44,952 bases of DNA from Bacteroidales bacterium. GTDB lineage: Bacteria; Bacteroidota; Bacteroidia; Bacteroidales; UBA932. The DNA lies in the NCBI GenBank assembly GCA_004554455.1, contig SFMG01000013.1, forward strand, positions 1-44,952. Reading direction: 5' to 3'. How positions within the stretch are numbered: the stretch's first letter is position 1; each line of letters opens with the position of its first letter. Shown one piece after another: positions 35,235 through 43,243 of the stretch. The translations under genes were made by a program, and so were the position numbers. The notes under the pieces are model-generated. The model did not search any database. It saw nothing but the letters and a program-made list of their open reading frames with translations, and was not told the origin of the DNA.

Positions 35235-36470
35235 ATGGCCAGACCTAATCTCTACCAAAAGCTGCGCTACAAACTGTTCATCATTCCGGGAGCGCGGAGA
35301 AAACATAGGAAAACAATTGAAAACATACGCCGCAAATCATACGCCGAGGTGGCCCTTGTCGCCTCCAGTCTATCGATGTGGCGTCTAGACGGCATATACA
35401 GACTGATGGCGGAGGACGGACGTTTCCGCGTCAAGGTCTATTTCCTGCCCTTCCGGGAATGGGATGAAGAAAGCACTGCGAGGGAAGAGGCCGGCCTCAG
35501 GAAACATTTCAGTGAAAATGGCATCACAATGTACGGAAGCGGGGATTTTCTCAGGGATAAGCCGGATATAATCTTCTATCCCCAGTGCTACCGCTCCTGC
35601 TACAGCCGGGATCTTTCAGCAAGGGCTCATGAGGACAGTCTGCTCTGCTATTCGCCTTACGGGATAATGTTCATAGACGAGATATGGCAGTACAACAGCC
35701 GCTACCAGAACGTAGCGTGGAAACTGTTCCTTCAGAACGAACATCATCGCCTTGCCGCCGGCAAACTCTGCTACAACCGCGGCTCTAATGTGGTAATAGC
35801 CGGCGAAGCGGATGCAGAGCGCTTCGAGGGAGAGTTCAAGGACGTATGGAAAGCACAGGAGAGGCCTATGAAGAGGGTGATCTGGGCACCGCACCACAGT
35901 TTCGGAAGCTCGAACCGGCTTGCCCGCAACTCCTTCCTCTGGGTCGAACCCATAATGCGCAGGCTGGTCGTCGAATATGCCGACAGGATACAGTTCTGTC
36001 TGAAGCCCCATCCCCGCCTCTTCTCGGAATTGCATCATTACGAGGGCTGGGGCGAGGAAAAACTGCAGGAATTCTGCAGATTCTGGGAAACTCAGCCGAA
36101 CTGCCAGATTGAAATCGGGAATTTCGTGGACCTCTTCAGGGGCTCAGACGCACTCATCCACGACTGCAACTCCTTCAGCGCCGAATATATGTACACGGGC
36201 AAGCCGGCAATGTTCCTGTCCAGAAATCTGGAAAGGGTGCTGAGCGACCTCAACGAAGTGGGCCGGCAGGCTATAAACGCCCACTACACAGGCAAAGATG
36301 AAGCGGACATACGCAAGTTCCTCGAAGACATAGTCCTCGACGGCAAGGAAGACCCGAAGGCAGAAGCAAGAAAGGATTTCCGCAGGGATTACCTCAGTAT
36401 GGGAATGAACGGGAATTTCTCCTCCAGAGTGGTAAACGACATAAGGAAATCCATCTGGGGAGAAGACTGA
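35235..36470 (+). CDS. CDP-glycerol glycerophosphotransferase family protein
   Basis: A 411-residue protein with a GT-B-like layout matching the Glyphos_transf (TagF/TagB-like) family. It has KRVIWAPHHSFGSSNR near residue 214, FCLKPHPRLFSEL near 255, then SDALIHDCNSFSAEYMYTGKP around 308-330. In Gram-positive bacteria these enzymes move glycerol- or ribitol-phosphate onto teichoic acids. In Bacteroidota they occur in capsule or LPS clusters with phosphodiester-linked glycans. No signal peptide, so it acts on the cytosolic face. It is convergent with the GT4 gene (3 bp gap). Confidence 0.82.
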   Translation: MARPNLYQKLRYKLFIIPGARRKHRKTIENIRRKSYAEVALVASSLSMWRLDGIYRLMAEDGRFRVKVYFLPFREWDEESTAREEAGLRKHFSENGITMYGSGDFLRDKPDIIFYPQCYRSCYSRDLSARAHEDSLLCYSPYGIMFIDEIWQYNSRYQNVAWKLFLQNEHHRLAAGKLCYNRGSNVVIAGEADAERFEGEFKDVWKAQERPMKRVIWAPHHSFGSSNRLARNSFLWVEPIMRRLVVEYADRIQFCLKPHPRLFSELHHYEGWGEEKLQEFCRFWETQPNCQIEIGNFVDLFRGSDALIHDCNSFSAEYMYTGKPAMFLSRNLERVLSDLNEVGRQAINAHYTGKDEADIRKFLEDIVLDGKEDPKAEARKDFRRDYLSMGMNGNFSSRVVNDIRKSIWGED

Positions 36471-36473
36471 GCC

Positions 36474-37568
36474 CTAGTCCGGGAGACTGCGGAACAACTC
36501 GAGCCAGCGGCCCATCACATTGTCGATACTGAATTTCCGGGACATCTCCAGAGCGTTCCTGCCCATCCGCAAACGCAGTTCGCGGTCTTCTATCAGACGG
36601 CAGACCGCCTCCACGAAAGCGTCCGTATCGCCGCATGGCAGCAGGAAGCCGCTCACACCGTCCTCGATTAGTTCCAGCGGCCCCACGGGGCAGGCGCTGC
36701 TCACCAAAGGCAAAGCGCAGGCAGCGGCCTCGATAAGTACCAGGCCAAAGCCCTCCCGCTCCGAAGTCAGCAGCAGTCCGCTCGCCTGGGCCATGCGCGC
36801 AGCTATGTCCGGATCCGCACCGCAGAGCGTAACCTTTCCCCGAAGGCCCATGGCGTCAATACGTTTCTGCAGGCTGTCGCGCAATTTCCCGTCTCCGTAT
36901 ATGTCCAGTTTCCACTCCGGATGACGCACAAGCACCTTGGCCCATATCTCGATCATTGCAGGCCAGTTCTTCTCCGCGCTCAGCCGTCCAACCGCAACGA
37001 AACGTTCATTTTCCAGTGTAGAAAGTTCCTTTACATTGATTGTCAATGGATTATATATCTGTTCCACATTGGACAGGCTGCGTTCCCAATCCCTGCGGTC
37101 CGCCTTGGTCAGCACTACGAAGCGGTCCATTTTCGCCGCGGCGGCAGTCAGTCTGGCAAGCCTCCAGTCGGCCAGGATGCGTCCGAAGAGCGGAAAGGCA
37201 TATTTCAGATGGAACTTGTCGCGCGAAAAGTGGTATTCGGCGATTTTCGCGCAGCTGCAGCGGCTTTCCGCCAGGGCATATATCTCGTTGCCACCGGAAG
37301 ATATGCATATATCCGGGCATATATCCTCGAGAGCGCATTCCAACGCCTTGCCGTAGCGGCGCAGAGCCGGCCCGAACGAATCGCCTGTCCCCAGGTCCAT
37401 TACACTGACCTTGTCCGAAAGCGGGAAGAAGGGCTTGCGGGAACGGAGCGAGGCGGTCAGAATCCAGACGTCGCAGCCGTGCTCCGCAAGCCAGGAGGCC
37501 TTGACGCTGACCACCCTTTCCATACCCCCGGGATTGTGCAGGGAATGTATGAGATAGACTATCTTCAT
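36474..37568 (-). CDS. GT4-family glycosyltransferase
   Basis: A 364-residue GT-B retaining glycosyltransferase that moves a sugar from a nucleotide donor onto a surface glycan. The N-terminal domain starts IVYLIHSLHNPGGMERVV, the glycine-rich acceptor-side loop. The C-terminal donor domain has VGRLSAEKNWP, then LLTSEREGFGLVLIEAAACALP, where the EX7E motif lies in EGFGLVLIE. Its ATG overlaps the stop of the Stealth gene (ATGA), so the two are translationally coupled. Donor and acceptor are not readable. Confidence 0.9.
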   Translation of the reverse strand: MKIVYLIHSLHNPGGMERVVSVKASWLAEHGCDVWILTASLRSRKPFFPLSDKVSVMDLGTGDSFGPALRRYGKALECALEDICPDICISSGGNEIYALAESRCSCAKIAEYHFSRDKFHLKYAFPLFGRILADWRLARLTAAAAKMDRFVVLTKADRRDWERSLSNVEQIYNPLTINVKELSTLENERFVAVGRLSAEKNWPAMIEIWAKVLVRHPEWKLDIYGDGKLRDSLQKRIDAMGLRGKVTLCGADPDIAARMAQASGLLLTSEREGFGLVLIEAAACALPLVSSACPVGPLELIEDGVSGFLLPCGDTDAFVEAVCRLIEDRELRLRMGRNALEMSRKFSIDNVMGRWLELFRSLPD

Positions 37569-38440
37569 TTCTCGAAACGGGATTCGGACGGAAAGTGCTT
37601 TGAGAAGGCCAGCAGCAGCTGGTGACGCTCCGCCAGGAACCTCTCCTCGCTCATGTCCACATCATTGACACACATAAACTTGCGTGTAGGATTCTCCAAC
37701 TGGGCACGTACGTCACTGCTATTTTTTACAGCCAGGGAGATATGCTTGCAGGAGATGCGCTTCACGAAGCTGCGGCCGCAGTGGAACTGATAGTCCGAGT
37801 AAAGGTACTGGTTGAGATTGTGGGCCTCGCGCAGCGGAGTGACGCTGGAGAGTATCTGTTCCTCCTTTTTCGCATACAGTTCGGCGCAACTGCTTCGCAG
37901 CATCGCAGCGCATATATGTTGCGGACGCAGGAATATGTGACTCGGCTGCAGACCTGCCGCCTCCCGTGCCAGCGCATCGCTGTTCCGCGTGTGTTTCTTG
38001 TACAGGTTGGGTGCGAAGAGGCAGCAATTCATATATACGGCAGCCTTTCCGTCGCGGAAGAAGTCTTCGGGCCGGCTTTCCATTATAGGGAAGATATCGT
38101 CATTGAAGTATATATATTCCTCGTCGAGCCCCGGTATGCGGTGCAGGAACATTTCAATCGCCGCACTGTTGAAGACGGGCAGCAGCCGCGACGGGATTAT
38201 ATCCCTGTGCAGGACGGGTATGACCTTGTCGCTGATCCAGGACGGCAGCTGCGACTCCCGCGAGACGACGAGATATACGTTTCTTATGTAAGGCATATAT
38301 TTTTCGATGCCGCGGAAAAGATAGCGCAGGGTTCCCCAGTCGCGATAGCGTTTATTCAGCAGCGGAACATTCAGACAGCGTTCGTAATCCTCGCGCCACA
38401 GGGGGTCGTTGCCGTCCACGTATGTAATGACTATATCCAT
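37565..38440 (-). CDS. Stealth-family capsular polysaccharide phosphotransferase
   Basis: A 291-residue protein with the Stealth layout. It begins MDIVITYVDGNDPLW (CR1), followed by RYRDWGTLRYLFRGIEKYMP and VYLVVSRESQLPSW, then DEEYIYFNDDIFPI (CR2), then a histidine-rich region with KKHTRNSDAL (CR3). Stealth proteins transfer hexose-1-phosphate to build phosphodiester-linked capsules, and relatives include the human GlcNAc-1-phosphotransferase. It precedes the GT4 gene and follows uvrA by 21 bp. It may be co-transcribed with both. Confidence 0.88.
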   Translation of the reverse strand: MDIVITYVDGNDPLWREDYERCLNVPLLNKRYRDWGTLRYLFRGIEKYMPYIRNVYLVVSRESQLPSWISDKVIPVLHRDIIPSRLLPVFNSAAIEMFLHRIPGLDEEYIYFNDDIFPIMESRPEDFFRDGKAAVYMNCCLFAPNLYKKHTRNSDALAREAAGLQPSHIFLRPQHICAAMLRSSCAELYAKKEEQILSSVTPLREAHNLNQYLYSDYQFHCGRSFVKRISCKHISLAVKNSSDVRAQLENPTRKFMCVNDVDMSEERFLAERHQLLLAFSKHFPSESRFEK

Positions 38441-38461
38441 ACCGAAAAATATGATGTAAAG

Positions 38462-41425
38462 TTACAGATATTTGGCAGTAAATGTATTACCTTGCGCAAC
38501 CAGCTCCTCCGGGGTGCCCGCGAAAACCAGTTCGCCGCCGTTGTCTCCTGCGTCCGGGCCGAGGTCGAGAACCCAGTCGGCGGCGCGGATGACGTCCGGA
38601 TTGTGCTCTACGACGACTATGGAATGGCCCTTTGAAAGCAGCACGTCGAAGCTGCGGAGCAATTTCTCCACATCGTAGAAGTGCAGGCCGGTCGTAGGCT
38701 CGTCAAAGATGAAAAGTATGCGTTCCGGACGAGCCGAGTCCCTGTTCTGGGTCATTGACAGATAATAGGCGAGCTTGATGCGCTGGCTCTCTCCGCCGCT
38801 GAGGGTGCTGCTGCTCTGCCCTAGCTTTATGTAGGACAGACCGACGTCCACGAGGGTTTTCAGGCGGGCTGTGATGCGCTGTGCGTAAGGATTGTCATCG
38901 CTACTGAAGAAGTCTATCGCCTCACTTACGCTCATATTCAATATATCATCCACATTGCAGCCGCGGTAGCGCACCTCCAGTATGTCCGGTTTGAAACGCT
39001 TTCCGCCGCAGGCCTCGCAGGTCATGGTCACGTCAGCCATGAACTGCATCCCAATCCTGACGAAGCCGTCGCCCTGACATTCTGGACAGCGTCCTCCCTC
39101 CTGATTGAAGGAGAAGTGGGCCGGGCCGTAGCCGTTCATCTTGGCATAAGGCTGCTCGGAAAGCAGTTTGCGTATGTCGTCGTATATCTTGAGATAGGTC
39201 ACGGCATTAGAGCGGGAACTGCGCCCTATGGGGTTCTGGTCCACATATTCCACCTGGCTTATACGGTCCAGACTGCCGCTCAGGGCCCTGAAGGTTCCAG
39301 GGGCCTCGCCGGTTTCGTTGAGATGACGGAACATTGCCCTGTAGAGTATGTCCCCTACCAGCGAGGACTTGCCGCTGCCGCTCACACCCGTCACCACTGT
39401 AAGCGTATTCAGGGGAAAGGCCACGTCTATGTCCTTGAGGTTGTGTTCCATAGCCCCTTCCACCTTTATGAAGTAGTTCGGCGTTCTCTTGCTTCTGCTG
39501 TACCTCGGCCTCTCCCCTCTCAGGTACTGCAGGGTGAGGGATTGGGCGCCGTTCTCCGGTGCGAGGCCCCCATTTGCTGCACCGACGCCGCTTTCCGGGC
39601 CGTCGCCGTTGCCGTCGCCAAGGCGGCCGCAGAAGACCACCCTTCCGCCTTCGGAACCGGCTTTGGGCCCCATATCGACAAGCAGGTCGGCGGCCCGCAT
39701 TATCTCCTCATCGTGTTCGACGACAACAATGGTGTTGCCCAGGTCGCGAAGGCGCTTCAAAACAGAGATAAGTCTCTCGGTATCACGGGGATGCAGACCT
39801 ATCGACGGTTCATCGAGTATATACATCGAACCCACCAGCGAACTGCCCAGGGCGGTCACCAGATTGATTCTCTGACTCTCACCTCCGCTCAGACTGTTAG
39901 AGCTGCGGTTCAGGGTCAGATAGGACAGACCCACGTCAGAAATATAGCGAAGCCTCGTCAGCACCTCGTCTATGGCCTTGCCGGCAATATTCCTGTCAGA
40001 TTCGCTTAGTTCTATATTCTCAAAGAAAGCTATAAGCTTTCCTACATCCATCGCCATCAGTTCGCTGATAGTCTTCCCGCCTACCTTCACATATCCGGCC
40101 TCCTTGCGCAGGCGGCTTCCCCCACAGGAATGACAGGTCGTCTTGCCCGTATATCTGCTGAGCAGATAGCGGTACTGTATCTTGTAGCGGTTCTTGCGCA
40201 CCCATTCGAAGAACTCCTCGAGCCCGACAATGCAATGTTTCTCATCCTCGGCCGGGCAACCCTTCCATATCTTGGTTCTGACTTCCTCGCTGAGATTGCA
40301 CCATGGTTCGAAGATAGGTATGCCGTTACGTTCCGCATTGGCTATGAGCTGATCTTTGAACCAGCCCATTTTCTCACCGCGCCAGCATACGATGGCTCCG
40401 TCGTATATGGATTTGCTCTTGTCCGGCACAATCAGATCCTCGCTTATGCCCTCGATACGCCCAAGTCCGCCACATACGGGGCAGGCGCCCAAGGGACTGT
40501 TGAAGCTGAAGAGATATTCGTCCGGTTTGCGGAATACGATACCGTCTGCCTCGAAGCGCTCCGAGAACTCGCTCACGACGCCATCCTTCCATACCAGCAG
40601 GCGTCCGTTGCCCTTTGCGAAGGCCGTCTCTATCGACGATAAGGCCCTGGCTTTGGTGTCATCCCATTCCAGGCCCTCGCGGCTGCAGTCCGTACGGAAG
40701 CGGTCCACAAGCAGATAAGCTTCCTCGCTGAAGTCCCCATCCGCTGCCTTCTGCATCTGGCTTTCAATCCTTTCCGGCTTCCCATCCACAAGGAAACGGG
40801 TAAAGCCCTCCTCCTTGAGCGAAAGCATCAGTTCGACCTTGTCACTTCTCTGTCCCCATCCCAGGTCCACCAATATATATGCTATCCCCTCTCCGGCCGC
40901 CGTTGCGGTGGTTTCTGCGGGGGATTGCGCGGAGGATTGTGCGGAGGATTGTGTAGGAGGTTGTGCGGAGGATTGTGCAGAGGCGGAGCTGTCCGTATCG
41001 AAGATATATCGCAGCACATCGTTGGCGTTATGGCACTTGACCTCCACCCCGGACACAGGCGAAATTGTCTTGCCTATGCGAGCGTATATCATTCTGAGAT
41101 AGTCATATATCTCTGTAGTAGTAGCAATTGTAGAACGGGGATTGCGTATATTGACTCTCTGTTCAATGGCTATTGCGGGCGGAATGCCCTCGATGAGATC
41201 GACATCCGGCTTTGACATCCTGCCCAGGAACTGCCTGGCATAAGACGAGAGGCTCTCGGCAAAACGTCTCTGTCCCTCAGCGAAGAGGGTATCGAATGCA
41301 AGCGAGGACTTGCCGGACCCGGAAATGCCGGTAATCACAACCAGCTTTCCCCGGGGAATCTCCAAGTCTATATTCTGTAGATTATTGACTCTTACTCCCT
41401 TGAGTATTATCTTGTCATCTGCCAT
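38462..41425 (-). CDS. uvrA: Excinuclease ABC subunit A
   Basis: The 987-residue damage-recognition ATPase of nucleotide excision repair. It has two ABC halves: Walker A GISGSGKSSLAFDTLFAEGQ near residue 32 and GVSGSGKSSLVGDIL near residue 690, with two LSGGESQRI signatures. Zinc-module cysteines appear in CPVCGGLG, CHSCGGSRL, CPECQGDG and CEACGGKRF. Two low-complexity inserts set it apart: a Ser/Ala/Gln-rich tract (about 148-178) and a Gly/Asn-rich tract (about 608-632). The rest is standard for the family. It starts just after the second 72-bp repeat array. Confidence 0.96.
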   Translation of the reverse strand: MADDKIILKGVRVNNLQNIDLEIPRGKLVVITGISGSGKSSLAFDTLFAEGQRRFAESLSSYARQFLGRMSKPDVDLIEGIPPAIAIEQRVNIRNPRSTIATTTEIYDYLRMIYARIGKTISPVSGVEVKCHNANDVLRYIFDTDSSASAQSSAQPPTQSSAQSSAQSPAETTATAAGEGIAYILVDLGWGQRSDKVELMLSLKEEGFTRFLVDGKPERIESQMQKAADGDFSEEAYLLVDRFRTDCSREGLEWDDTKARALSSIETAFAKGNGRLLVWKDGVVSEFSERFEADGIVFRKPDEYLFSFNSPLGACPVCGGLGRIEGISEDLIVPDKSKSIYDGAIVCWRGEKMGWFKDQLIANAERNGIPIFEPWCNLSEEVRTKIWKGCPAEDEKHCIVGLEEFFEWVRKNRYKIQYRYLLSRYTGKTTCHSCGGSRLRKEAGYVKVGGKTISELMAMDVGKLIAFFENIELSESDRNIAGKAIDEVLTRLRYISDVGLSYLTLNRSSNSLSGGESQRINLVTALGSSLVGSMYILDEPSIGLHPRDTERLISVLKRLRDLGNTIVVVEHDEEIMRAADLLVDMGPKAGSEGGRVVFCGRLGDGNGDGPESGVGAANGGLAPENGAQSLTLQYLRGERPRYSRSKRTPNYFIKVEGAMEHNLKDIDVAFPLNTLTVVTGVSGSGKSSLVGDILYRAMFRHLNETGEAPGTFRALSGSLDRISQVEYVDQNPIGRSSRSNAVTYLKIYDDIRKLLSEQPYAKMNGYGPAHFSFNQEGGRCPECQGDGFVRIGMQFMADVTMTCEACGGKRFKPDILEVRYRGCNVDDILNMSVSEAIDFFSSDDNPYAQRITARLKTLVDVGLSYIKLGQSSSTLSGGESQRIKLAYYLSMTQNRDSARPERILFIFDEPTTGLHFYDVEKLLRSFDVLLSKGHSIVVVEHNPDVIRAADWVLDLGPDAGDNGGELVFAGTPEELVAQGNTFTAKYL
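40908..40984 (-). repeat. Low-complexity coding repeat in uvrA
   Basis: Imperfect 12-15-bp repeats built on GCGGAGGATTGT (plus strand) encode a run of Ser-Ala-Gln-Ser-like residues inside UvrA. Length is a multiple of three within the open frame. It looks like a slippage-prone tract. Confidence 0.7.
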
Positions 41426-41576
41426 CCGTATCGTTTCTTCCTTATCAGTTTTTGCGAGGGGTGTAAAGTTAAGGAATCTTCAAAAAAATTACTAACAATA
41501 ATTTGCGCTTGTTGCTCACCCGACAAACAACTGATGTAAGTAAATGCTGAAAAACGGCGTCTTCCGCAGGTTTCCT

Positions 41577-41980
41577 TGCATCGATTCCCAAGTCTGGCCC
41601 TGAAATCAAGAATCGATGCACGCTGGAGGGCGTAAACGGGGAAATCCTTGCATCGATTCGCAAGTCTAGCCCTGAAATCAAGAATCGATGCACGCTGGAG
41701 GGCGTAAACAGGGAAATCCTTGCATCGATTCGCAAGTCTGGGCCTGAAATCGAGAATCGATGCAGCCATTGGGCTAGTTCCGGGGAAATCCTTGCATCGA
41801 TTCGCAAGTCTGGCCCTGAAATCAAGAATCGATGCACGCTGGAGGGCGTAAACGGGGAAATCCTTGCATCGATTCCCAAGTCTGGCCCTGAAATCAAGAA
41901 TCGATGCACGCTGGAGGGCGTAAATGGGGAAATCCTTGCATCGATTCGCAAGTCTGGCCCTGAAATCGAGAATCGATGCA
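41577..41980 (+). repeat. 72-bp hairpin repeat array 2 (6 units)
   Basis: Six units start at 41577, 41649, 41721, 41793, 41865 and 41937, exactly 72 bp apart. They share the 44-bp core of array 1 (TGCATCGATT ... AATCGATGCA) in the same orientation, with inner text CAAGTCTGGCCCTGAAATC. All six cores have perfect outer arms, so this array is better preserved than array 1. Linkers are mostly CGCTGGAGGGCGTAAACGGG-like; units 3 and 6 are followed by a different linker. It lies between the uvrA start and the hairpin-rich block. I see no gene in it. Confidence 0.93.
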
Positions 41981-42053
41981 GCCTTTGAACTGTTTCCGGG
42001 GAAAAGGAGGGCTTGCACGGACCTTCACATACCACCGAAGCATAATTTCGCCG

Positions 42054-42575
42054 TCAGGCGTGAATAATCAAAAATCTCAATATCCCCAATACCGGTAGAA
42101 GAGCAGTAAGTCTTTTCTCCACATAGTAGAGAATAACCAATAGTAATACCACTATTCCCAATAGGTACGTAACCGCACACCTGTCTTTGCGATTAGGTTC
42201 TTCAACAACTATCAACACCAGCACAATCATCACTATCACAAACGGCAGCACGATGACCGGCGCCAGCCGGTAGTCGGCCAGCCACGGGGAGGACGGCCTT
42301 GGCGAAGGTGACGAAGTCACCGTAGCCGGCATCGCCGGGCGGGTGGGCATAGCCGCAGGCTGCGATGCGACCGAGGCAGTGCGGAAGGCGGAAGCAAGTC
42401 TGTGGATCTTGGACGCGAAGCGGACAACGGGAACAGTCTTGCCCGCCTGGAGCCAATTAAAAGGGTCGGTGGTATGGCCGTCGCTCAAAGCGACGGACTT
42501 ACGACCGACACCTATTTTCCCTTTGGCAACGGAGCAGAAGGCGGAGTGGCCGTGAAGCCCGAAGCAGTCTTTCAC
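42054..42575 (-). other. Doubtful ORF with two membrane-like segments
   Basis: An open frame of 173 codons. The C-terminal 70 codons (42054-42264) read as two hydrophobic helices (VIVLPFVIVMIVLVLIVV and LLGIVVLLLVILYYV) with a charged turn between. That could be the end of a real small membrane protein. The N-terminal half runs through the hairpin-dense block and looks like noise. No start, promoter or family could be recognised. It may be a remnant. Confidence 0.25.
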
Positions 42576-42720
42576 GGCTGGCGTTCAGCCAGACGGAAAT
42601 GTCTGCCGGGCGGAACGTGATGAAGTGGAAGTCGCGCAGGCGCAATGTGCCGAAGCGGCTGGAACCAAGCCTTTCTGACGGAACATCAGCGGAGGAAGAA
42701 GGGCTTGACCGCTTTGACAT
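42270..42720. repeat. Hairpin-dense non-coding block
   Basis: Several short perfect palindromes follow each other: GGTGAC-gaa-GTCACC (42307-42321), GCATAGCC-gca-GGCT-gcg-ATGC (42347-42368), GTCGCT-caa-AGCGAC (42480-42494), GCCGTGAA-N14-TTCACGGC (42549-42578) and GGCTG-gcgtt-CAGCC (42576-42590). The block is GC-rich and borders an AT-rich stretch. No convincing gene is visible. Similar small hairpins occur in 1004-1200. Confidence 0.5.
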
Positions 42721-43067
42721 AATACTCTGTAATATCCCTAATACAACCATCATATTTCAGCTTTATGTATTGAGATGTATAATCCAATCGATGAGCAATT
42801 TGCAATATGTTATAATTCCGAACGCGTTTATTCGTGAAATCAGAAAACTTTTCATATTTTTGCTACTAGCTTAGCTAGCCCGGCATCCATTTTTCGGAAT
42901 TAGTCTAATTGGATTGGCTTTGGGAGATGGTTGCAGGGTTGGGTGGGCAAAAGACATACAAAGACGTTACTTGACGTTTTTCTTCTGTCATCAAACTTGG
43001 CAATTTGAATTCTACAGAAAGAAACGGCAATGGGAGCGTCCACTAGTGATGACGATTCGGTCATATG
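42721..43067. other. AT-rich intergenic stretch
   Basis: I see no gene here. It has a promoter-like box at 42855-42862 and two palindromes: CTAGC-tta-GCTAG (42866-42878) and AATTAG-t-CTAATT (42898-42910). Composition changes sharply from the GC-rich block before it. Confidence 0.5.
42855..42862 (+). promoter_or_regulatory. -7 box ahead of the SPFH/zinc-ribbon transcript
   Basis: TATTTTTG fits TAnnTTTG. The palindrome CTAGC-tta-GCTAG begins four bases later, where transcription would start, so it could be an operator. The gene itself starts about 380 bp downstream, beyond the structured leader. Confidence 0.35.
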
Positions 43068-43199
43068 CGTCTTTATATAGACGTGGAGTGAACTGTATAT
43101 CATCCCTGACGTGGGCTAGCTGCCTTGCTTATCTCTGTAGAAGGCAGCCAAGGCCTGATGATAGGGTGAGCAAGAGTTGTACTCCCACGTCTTTTTTTT
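43068..43199 (+). ncRNA. Structured RNA or leader with competing hairpins and T-run
   Basis: AGACGTGG (43079-43086) pairs with CCACGTCT (43185-43192), followed at once by a run of eight T residues (43192-43199). The pair encloses about 100 bases that contain an 8-bp hairpin, GCTGCCTT...AAGGCAGC, and TATCAT/ATGATA pairing. Upstream, CGTCT (43068-43072) could instead pair with AGACG (43079-43083), which would break the closing stem. This is the layout of a free-standing small RNA with its own terminator or of a terminator-type leader control. It ends 44 bp before the SPFH/zinc-ribbon gene. No known family was recognised. Confidence 0.5.
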
Positions 43200-43243
43200 A
43201 CCTGTCCGGGTGGGGTTAAGTCGGATGCTGAAAAGAATGAAAA

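Noticed and set aside
236..41980. The two arrays as ends of a 41-kb mobile element
   Set aside because: They are in direct orientation, but the DNA between carries secA, nqr, fab and uvrA, which are core genes; no integrase or transfer genes are present.
41407..42035. Similar repeat ORFs across array 2 (203 and 188 codons)
   Set aside because: Same reasoning as for array 1. One of these frames also runs into the uvrA start region and the other into non-repeat sequence.
43120..43170. Signal recognition particle RNA
   Set aside because: AAGGCAGCCAAGGC recalls the bacterial SRP RNA, but the GGAA-type tetraloop and the facing strand are missing and the loop is a different sequence.
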